64,000 nucleotides of DNA from positions 3,038,501-3,102,500 of the forward strand of contig NC_088295.1 in assembly GCF_032854445.1 (NCBI RefSeq), in the 5' to 3' direction. Under the pieces are notes generated by a model, which searched no databases, had not been told where the DNA came from, and was given only the letters and a program-made list of their open reading frames with translations. Source of the DNA: Liolophura sinensis. Lineage: Eukaryota; Mollusca; Polyplacophora; Chitonida; Chitonidae. The first letter of the stretch is position 1. Every line of letters starts with the position of its first letter. A program made the translations under genes and the position numbers. Below are positions 56,701 through 64,000 of this stretch, piece after piece.

Positions 56701-57287
56701 CTCCGGATTAAGCTATATTTTTGGATGTATTTCGCAATCATTAGTGAAACTAATTGACTGGTGTAATTGGTGGTCAATAATGTATATTTAACTTCCCTTT
56801 TATGAAAAGATGGCCAGAAAAATCGGCTATCAAATGGAAATAAGCTGACGCTTTTAACTGTTAAATCAGCGATGGTCGACATGAGAGTTCATATCCTGGA
56901 GCCTCTCCTATTTTAGATTAAAGAACCGGGAATAAGTAACTAGTCGCTAACTTCCGCTGGATGTGTGTTTCAACCTCACAATTACAGCGCATGAGTTAAT
57001 GCAAGGGGGGCAACTCTTTTCGAACTGGCACAGATAGTTACCGTACACAAACATCTTGATCCATTGCCTTATTTACACTTGGCTTCTCGCTGCGCAAGGA
57101 TTAATCATAACAGAACTGGTGACCTATTACGCAAGTTCCTTTGTTGAGTATATTTTTATAATTCGATAACGATAAGCTGAAGATACACACGAGTGCGCTC
57201 AGACTGCCGTCCGAGGTATGACGATATAGAGGCGAACACTGCGCTTAGTTCCTACCTTTGCAGGTAGCTGTCACTCCAACCGCTCAC
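56701..57287. other. Unassigned sequence
   Basis: Unique sequence between the inverted repeat region and a SINE copy; no gene or element recognised. Confidence 0.45.
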
Positions 57288-57508
57288 CAGTTTATTTACT
57301 TATCTATTTGATTTGTGTTTGATACTGTAGAATATTTCGCTTATACGACCGAGGCCAGCATTGTGGTCGAAGGAAATTGGGCAGAGCCCGGGGTGCGAGT
57401 GAAGAGGAATGAGCATGAGCTGGACTTTAACTGACAGCGACGGTACGGCTGAGGGGCTCAGGAGTCGTCGTGCTGCGCAAGCGCTTTACAAACCACCAGA
57501 GGCCAGAG
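57288..57508 (-). mobile_element. Diverged inverted SINE copy
   Basis: TTGATTTGTGTTTGATACTG tail, then TACGACCGAGGCCAGCATTG, GGGCAGAGCCCGGGG, and a head ending ACCACCAGAGGCC. Confidence 0.75.
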
Positions 57509-57540
57509 AATGTATCTTCAACACTAGTGTATGTAATTGA

Positions 57541-57690
57541 CTGACGAATACAGCTCACAATGAGACTGAATCAAGAAATATTGTGATGTAAAAAACTAAT
57601 GCATCGTATGACGTCATCTGGAGGGGTGACAGTCTGCTGCCGTTTCCTTGCCCTTTTAATAGCCCAACAAAAAAAAATTTCTTTACCAAT
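57541..57690. repeat. Dispersed repeat, copy 1
   Basis: CTCACAATGAGACTGAATCA, TATTGTGATGTA, ATGACGTCATCTGGAGGGG, TTTCCTTGCCC and AATAGCCCAACAAAAAAA. Copy 2 is at 58395-58560 in the same orientation. Confidence 0.88.
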
Positions 57691-58394
57691 ATGTCGCTAG
57701 CATGTGTCGTTGAAAGACATGTCTAAAAGATGAAAATGTGTGTATATATGGAGCAGTTTGTGACAAACATTGGCATTTAGAAATGAAAGAGAATAGGAAG
57801 AGAAGTATTGTCTATATAGCAGTTCAGAACACTGCCAGCGGAGAAGAAAGCAGCGCTGTCTCTCTCCTACCCTAACCCCCCCCCCCCCCCCCTCAGAACC
57901 TGTACCCCATTCCCTCTTCCGTGAGATCAATGTAGCTGACAGCAGGCTAAACAAGTTTGTCTGCCTATTTTGGCTAAAGTGAACAAATGTCTAAGGATAT
58001 GTTTTAATCATTCCACAATGAGTATATTTCGTCAAAACATGTTCCTTAAATCTGAGGGATTGATAAGGTCAGGTGATCCTAGCAAAGGCCCAGAGTTCAA
58101 GTCAGGCATGACTCACTCCTGCTCCACAGCTTTCATCTTTCAAACATTTTGAATCCAAAAATAAACACCATGAATAATTTATTTCACAACAATCTCTGAC
58201 TGAAGTGAATTGAGCCCAGACACACAGTTAAAATTTGTGCTAGTCATTCCAAATCTAGTGTTCAAAACCACTTCCCTTTTCCACAGAGACGGCGTGTCAT
58301 TGTAATAACGACACGACAAACGTGAAGTGTTCATGACCAAACACAAAGCCAGCACATGTACGCCTCAGTGAGCATTTTGCATTTCAGTGGCTAA
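57691..58394. other. Sequence between the two direct repeats
   Basis: Contains a run of C (about 57878-57891) and an isolated B-box-like AGAGTTCAAGTC near 58091. No gene recognised. Confidence 0.5.
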
Positions 58395-58452
58395 GACACG
58401 AATGCGGCTCACAATGAGACTGAATCAAGAGATATTGTGATGTAGAAAACTA

Positions 58453-58488
<36 letters not shown>

Positions 58489-58560
58489 CGTCATCAAGAG
58501 GGGTAAAAGTCTGCTGCAGTTTCCTTGCCTTTTTAATAGCCTAACAAAAAAAATTTCACC
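58395..58560. repeat. Dispersed repeat, copy 2, with (AT)n expansion
   Basis: Same sequence as 57541-57690, but where copy 1 has GCATCG this copy carries about 16 AT dinucleotides (58454-58486), followed by the shared ATGACGTCATC. Confidence 0.88.
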
Positions 58561-59756
58561 ATGGAATGGTGGTTGAAAACCCAGCCTTGGACTGTGAACT
58601 TCCTGGAGCCTGGGTGATATTAAACCATACCACCAGGTATTTGTGGCATAGTTTGTCATGGTTTTCAAAACTGTACGCTACAAATACAAAGTTTCTTTTA
58701 ATCCTGAAGCTATTCTGATAACTTTTTTCCGATCAAGCTGATTGCGACCAGCAACGTGAGTGAAAAGATAACCCCGTGAAACATTTGGATTAAAACCAAG
58801 AGGAAATACACCCTTATTAATGTGCCGTGAAATGTGTTTCAGAGACGTAACTAATACGCCTCTTCTGAATTACCTCCCTTGTCAGTCAGCATGATATTTT
58901 TTTGTGGTGTAAAACTTGGAGGAGTGGAATATCACATTATGCAGGTTATATCGCTGTGAATTATTTTCTAGTAAGAGAATATAGAAAAAGACTTGACGTC
59001 ATGCTTTGGGAGTTGCAGGAATATCGAGACAATGAAGTCGATACTATTTTAGTTTAGGTGAAATACCACGGCTTACCCCTAAAATATGGCATTTAAATGG
59101 GAGAGTGCACAGGGCAGGTAAATCGGTGCTTCCCTATAATTGTTTTAATAATGAACAGAAGCAACATAATAACACACACTGTAAAAACTAAGATGATATT
59201 ACTTCTAGGAAGAGCTGACGTGTCCTTTGTCTCGAGATCTGAAAATGGTAGTCAGCGAAGTTTGGTCGAATGATGGCAAGTGAATGCGTCGGTTAATTTT
59301 GTGTTAATTTAGACGGTATATCAATTACTATTCACGGATAATGATGTGTTATTAATTCCAGTTAATCCACTTAACATAACGGGTGATCCATTTTTATGAG
59401 CGTTCAGCCTTGAGTTCCAGGTTCCAGTTGCCAGGCGAATGAAACGCAACTGACCTAAAGGCTATCGAATACTGCGCTGTCGAGCGAGGCAAGCAGCATG
59501 TCTAGTTAGCCAAAAACCTTGTCTCCTCCACTGCTGATTGCATTCTAACCTCTGAGGCTGGTGGCTTACTGCGCATATTGTGGTATCCTCGATCCATACA
59601 ACCATAACCATGACCGCCTCTGTATAAATCAACGTACACTGTATTCAGTAAATGGAATGAACTAACTCAATGTTCCCGCTTTCCAGATCATTCACGCTCT
59701 AGGATACTCCAATGATTTACATTGGGAGGGCAGCTCTCATTTTCTCTTATCTTCTG
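58561..59756. other. Unassigned sequence
   Basis: Unique sequence; no coding or repeat structure recognised. Confidence 0.45.
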
Positions 59757-59985
59757 CTTATTTAATCGATATGTGTTTGACATCGCCCTCATGAGTATTT
59801 CACTTATACAACGGCGGCCAGCATTATGGTGGGAGGAAATCGCCAACGGCTGGCAGACTTTCCCGCGTATATTATAGAAAGGACGCGAGAATGAGGATTT
59901 GAACTCCCATCAGTTGCATTTGTGAGAGGTTCCTGGGTCGTGGAGCTGCGCTAGAAGTCTACCCACTCGGGCACGAAGGCCCCTT
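59757..59985 (-). mobile_element. Diverged inverted SINE copy
   Basis: CTTATACAACGGCGGCCAGC, ATTATGGTGGGAGGAAATCG and CCTGGGTCGTGGAGCTGCGC match the reverse complement of the main SINE; the head ends CACGAAGGCCCC. Confidence 0.8.
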
Positions 59986-60889
59986 CGTTAACTTCTTTTA
60001 TGAAACTATGCTGTAGGAAATTTTCACTGGTATCGAAGTTGTTTCCCGCTCCACCAGTCAACACACACTAGCAACTTTGTGGTATCGGATGTAGTCACGC
60101 AGGCAGACTTTTCAATGACCACCTTTTATCACCTGTGAATGGTATCTGAACAGTACCCCTCAGGTTATATCCTGGTTAGATTTTAAAGTCGCCCAGTGTC
60201 TTTGTTTTCTTTGCTTAAACTGCGATTGAATCCTTATTCGGGACAATTATTCTAGCTCAGAGATGAAAATGCGCAAAACCAGTCCGGCTGGTCATATGAC
60301 ATTAAATTTAGATTAACTACACCGAGAATATTTCAAAAACTGTTTTGTGTCACACCATTCCAGAAGTTCTGAGGCCAAACTCCAGCTAGTTCAGATCCTA
60401 GATGTGAATATCTGTGGTAAAACTTGAGGTTTAAGTAGCATAACAGCCCCAACCGCTTTGTGGGCAATTAAGCTAACTCCTTAGCAAAGGTCTTTAGAAC
60501 TTGGTAAATATTGTAGGCTAACAAATGTTCAGATATCGGTAATGCTATTTAGATTCTGAATGTAGGCCCCTACATATATATCTCCTGAATGGTGTGTGTG
60601 TCCTGACTCCGGGGACCTGTGTATCCCTTTGCTTTTCATCAACCACTGTGAGTGCGTATGTCAATAACTGTTTTGTAGTTACATACCAAAGAGAAAAGTT
60701 GTGGTTTCGTTTGCACAATCAAAGTGCAGAGTAGAACAAATTGAATGTGAATTTTGTTCAGGGTAAAACACACCATCACATTTCTTTGCGCATATCACAG
60801 TAGAGCGACGGGAAATACAGAAAGTTTCGTGGATTAAAACACGTATAATAAAGCAGGTGTGTCTGGTCCCAACACATGGTGACACAAGC
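59986..60889. other. Unassigned sequence
   Basis: Unique sequence; nothing recognised. Confidence 0.45.
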
Positions 60890-61460
60890 TCCAGTTTCCA
60901 GATTGTGTGGTATCAGCGCAAGTTTCTAGATTGTGTGGTACCAGCACCAGTTTCTAGATAGTGTTATCAGCACAAGGTTTCCAGATTGTGTGGTATCAGC
61001 ACAAGTCTCTAGATTTTGTGGTATCAGCACAAGTTTCCAGTATGTATGGTATCAGTACAAGTTTCCAGTATGTATGGTATCAGCACAAGTTTCCAGTATG
61101 TATGGTATCAGCACAAGTTTCCAGACTGTATGGTATTAGCACAAGCTTCCACAATGAATGGTATCGGCACAAGTTTCCAGACTGTATGGTATCAGCACAA
61201 GTTTCCACATTGTATGGTATCGGCACCAAGTTTCCAGACTGTATGGTATCAGCACAAGTTTCCACATTGTATGGTATCAGCACAATTTTCCAGATTGTAT
61301 GGCATCAGCACAAGTTTCCACATTGTATGGTATCAGCACAAGTTTCCAGGTTGTGTTATCAGCACAAGTTTCCACATTGTATGGTGTCAGCACAAGTTTC
61401 CAGGTTGTGTGGTAACAGTACAGGTTTCTAAAATGTGTGATATCAGCAGTTTCTAGACCG
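60890..61460. repeat. 28-bp minisatellite, about 20 copies
   Basis: Unit GTATCAGCACAAGTTTCCAC, ATTGTATG, with variants CAGACTGTATG and CAGTATGTATG. Absence of stops in the unit leaves several frames open; no protein is inferred. Confidence 0.93.
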
Positions 61461-62769
61461 CGTGGTATATCAGCACAAGCTGCTATATTTCAAGTTTTTT
61501 CAGCCTATAAAAAGCACAGCAAGGCAAACATTATTGGGTATTAACCATGTAAATTTCTGCTTCCTCATCTCCCGGTGTATTCCTATTTCATCTCAATATT
61601 TGTAAAATATTTTCGCTTCTCCATTAACTAATATATTGAATCAAAAGTATAACATTAATAGTGAAAATATTTATAAAAATGTGCATTGTCCACCATAATG
61701 GAAGAAACGGAGTTTTCGTAATTACGGGCTCAAAGACGTCCATGAAATATAAGCCAACTGTGTCTCATTAGTTATCTGACTTTTCGCTACCTCGTCTTGT
61801 GTTACAAAGGCCGAGGTAGAAATGTTGCTAGATGATGTAACGCAGCTTCTTTCCATAGCCGCTTTTCTTCTCCACTGCCTCGCCCGGTGTAACAAAGATC
61901 GTGAAAGCGATGCAGCGAGGAAGGGGGAAGCGAGGAATCGAGGTAGAGGTCTTTCTCTTGGATACCTGACGACAAGTGCCTCGTCTAATATTACGAGGGT
62001 CAAGGTAGCCAAAGCTCCTTTATCGGCTTCCATACCATGCAGGCCCATTTAGAGAAACCGGGCAATGTTGTAACTAAACCGTAGGATCGAGTAACACAGC
62101 TCGAAAACGACTCTGAAGTACTACATGTAGTTTGGGATTTTTCTACCGAATTAAAGGCGAATTGTCTCACCCTGTTCAGTTTATGAGACAATGGCGTCCA
62201 TCATACAGAGAAAAAAACAAGCACTTGATTAGATATAGTCACGTACATGTATGATCATCACCGCGCCACAACATTTCACAGACACTTAACGAATTGTCCT
62301 GTTAAGTAAACGTTTTCTATCATTGCTCTCTATTTGCTCTTACTTGACCGAGTTGAACGAACAAATAGTATGCAGTATTGATGGACGCCGGTCTCGCTTA
62401 ATGGTAACGAGCCGTATAGTGTATAGTCTACTACCTCTTGGTTCTCACGGTATACCACTGAACTGTCCCCCGCTCTCAGTCGCACTATGGTGTTCTTAGG
62501 GCCAGGGAATGGCCTGAATTTGACGCATAAAGACACTATAAAACGTCATAACGGAGGATAGAATGTCATATATATTAGATTAAGGGGGGAAATAACGTGT
62601 GTATATAATGCCACCCTTCCCACAGCCTACGCACCTCTCACATTGCACAGCTCCAGGGTCGACCATTGCATGCTCCATGCTCTTGCTCCATGCTCTTGCT
62701 CCATGCCCTTGTTCCATAACTAGGGATCAAACTATTTGTTAGAACCAATCAAGTGGGTATATACTGTAT
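61461..62769. other. Unassigned sequence with two small repeats
   Basis: Contains a short hairpin (CTACCTCG at 61787-61794 and CGAGGTAG at 61812-61819) and three to four copies of a CTCCATGCTCTTG unit (about 62667-62717). Open frames in this stretch lack recognisable domains. Confidence 0.5.
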
Positions 62770-64000
62770 ATTTTACCTTGGTCCGTATATACTATATATT
62801 TCAGTCTGACATCTAAGGCTGATATATTTCAGCCAGACCTGTATATACTGTGTATTTCAGCTGGCCTTGTATATATTGTATATTTCAGACTGGCCTTTAT
62901 AGATGATATATTTCAGCCTGACCTAAATATACTGTGTATTTCAGCTTGCCTATTACATAGTGTATATTTCAGGCTGACTTCTATGGATAACATATTTCAG
63001 ACTGACTTCTATGGATAATATATTTCAGCCTGACCTGTGTATTCTATGTATTTCAGCTTGCCTTGTATATACTGTATATTTCAGACTGGCCTTTATAGAT
63101 AAAATTTCAGCCTGACCTAAATATACTGTGTATTTCAGTTTGGCTTCTATATACCGTATATTTCAGGCTGACTTCTATGGATGATATATTTCAACCTGAC
63201 TGTTTATTTCAGCTTGCCTTGTATATACTGTATACTTCAGACTGACGTCTATGGACGATGTATTACAGCCTGACTTATATATACTTTATATTTCAGCCTG
63301 ACCCGTATATACTGAGTATTTCAGGCTGCTTTGTATGTATGATATATTTCAGCCTGACCTGTACTTACTGTGTATTTCAGTTTGCCCTTTATATACTGTA
63401 TATTTTAGACTGACTTCTGTGGATGATATATTTTAGCCTGACCTGGATATGCTGTGAATTTTAGTTTGCCTTGTATATACCGTATTTAAGGCATATATTT
63501 CAGCCTGACTGCGCATTTTAGCTTGCTTTGTATATAATGTATATTTCGGAATGAATTCTATTGACGATATATTACAACTTGACCTGTATATACTGTATAT
63601 TTTAGCCTGACCCTTATAAACTGTGTATTTCAGGCCGTTTTCTATGGATGATATATTTCAGCCTGATCTGGATATACTGTGTATTTAAGCTTGCCTTGTA
63701 AATACTGTGTATTTCAGACTGACTTCTATGGATGATATCTTTCTGGCTGACCTGTACGTACTGTGTATTTCAGTTTGCCTTGTATGTACTGTATATTTCA
63801 GGCTGGTTTCTATACATAATATATTTCAGCCTGACCTATATGTACTGTATATTTCAGCTTGCCTTGTAAATACTGTGTATTTCAGACTGACTTCTATGGA
63901 TAATATCTTTCTGGCTGACCTGTACGTACTGTGTATTTCAGCTTGAATTGTATATACTGTATATTTCAGGCTGGCTTCTACGGGATGATATACCTCACCT
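62770..64000. repeat. 28-bp repeat organised as 84-bp trimers, running off the window
   Basis: Three related units alternate: TATTTCAGCTTGCCTTGTATATACTGTA, TATTTCAGACTGACTTCTATGGATGATA and TATTTCAGCCTGACCTGTATATACTGTG (each shown here as one 28-bp unit class beginning TATTTCAG). About 43 units in the window; the array continues beyond position 64000. Confidence 0.92.

Noticed and set aside
61722-62052. Overlapping open frames on both strands (76-108 codons)
   Set aside because: No domain, splice context or repeat relation; composition-driven openness is likely.

Overview
This is eukaryotic, animal-type DNA: genes are split by GT-AG introns, polyadenylation signals follow the stop codons, and roughly a quarter of the window by eye is tandem repeat. 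Chitinases with invertebrate-style CBM14 (peritrophin-A) domains, a tRNA-derived SINE whose sequence I associate with mollusc genomes, and relics of LINE and Penelope-type reverse transcriptases point to a lophotrochozoan, most likely a mollusc. The species cannot be fixed from sequence alone.

Layout: three paralogous secreted family-18 chitinase genes lie head-to-tail on the + strand. Gene A (9-11591) starts at the window edge and encodes signal peptide, GH18 barrel, Thr-rich linker, CBM14, second linker and second CBM14 (598 aa). A shorter 484 aa form results if a splice donor that overlaps a stop codon is not used. Gene B (22052-32538, 12 exons, 571 aa) has a TATA box and two CBM14 domains. 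Gene C (41427-48795, 10 exons, 505 aa) has one CBM14 and one GC-AG intron. All three keep the DxxDxDxE catalytic motif. Exon sizes are nearly identical in B and C, while A has lost about 20 residues from three loops. From 48796 to the end I found no gene, only repeat arrays, SINE copies and unassigned DNA.

The most notable pattern is that several intronic minisatellites begin at a genuine 5' splice site and contain copies of the exon end plus donor: gene B introns 3 and 5, gene C intron 5, and probably gene A intron 9. In gene B intron 5 about 38 units each carry a donor-like CCAAGTAAG. A fragment of gene B's last coding exon also sits inside the 25-bp array downstream of that gene.

Other accessory structure: a decayed Penelope-type reverse transcriptase inserted in the 25-bp array (about 34.6-37.6 kb); a LINE relic in gene C intron 1; about twelve SINE copies, two pairs of which lie in opposite orientation around gene B exon 2 and gene C exon 9; a 2.8-kb insertion carrying a 41-bp satellite bounded by a 9-bp direct repeat; a 60-bp satellite with higher-order periodicity; and a composite inverted repeat at 53.6-56.7 kb. 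The three genes presumably all act in extracellular chitin breakdown or remodelling (digestion, shell or cuticle, or defence), differing in the number of chitin-binding modules.
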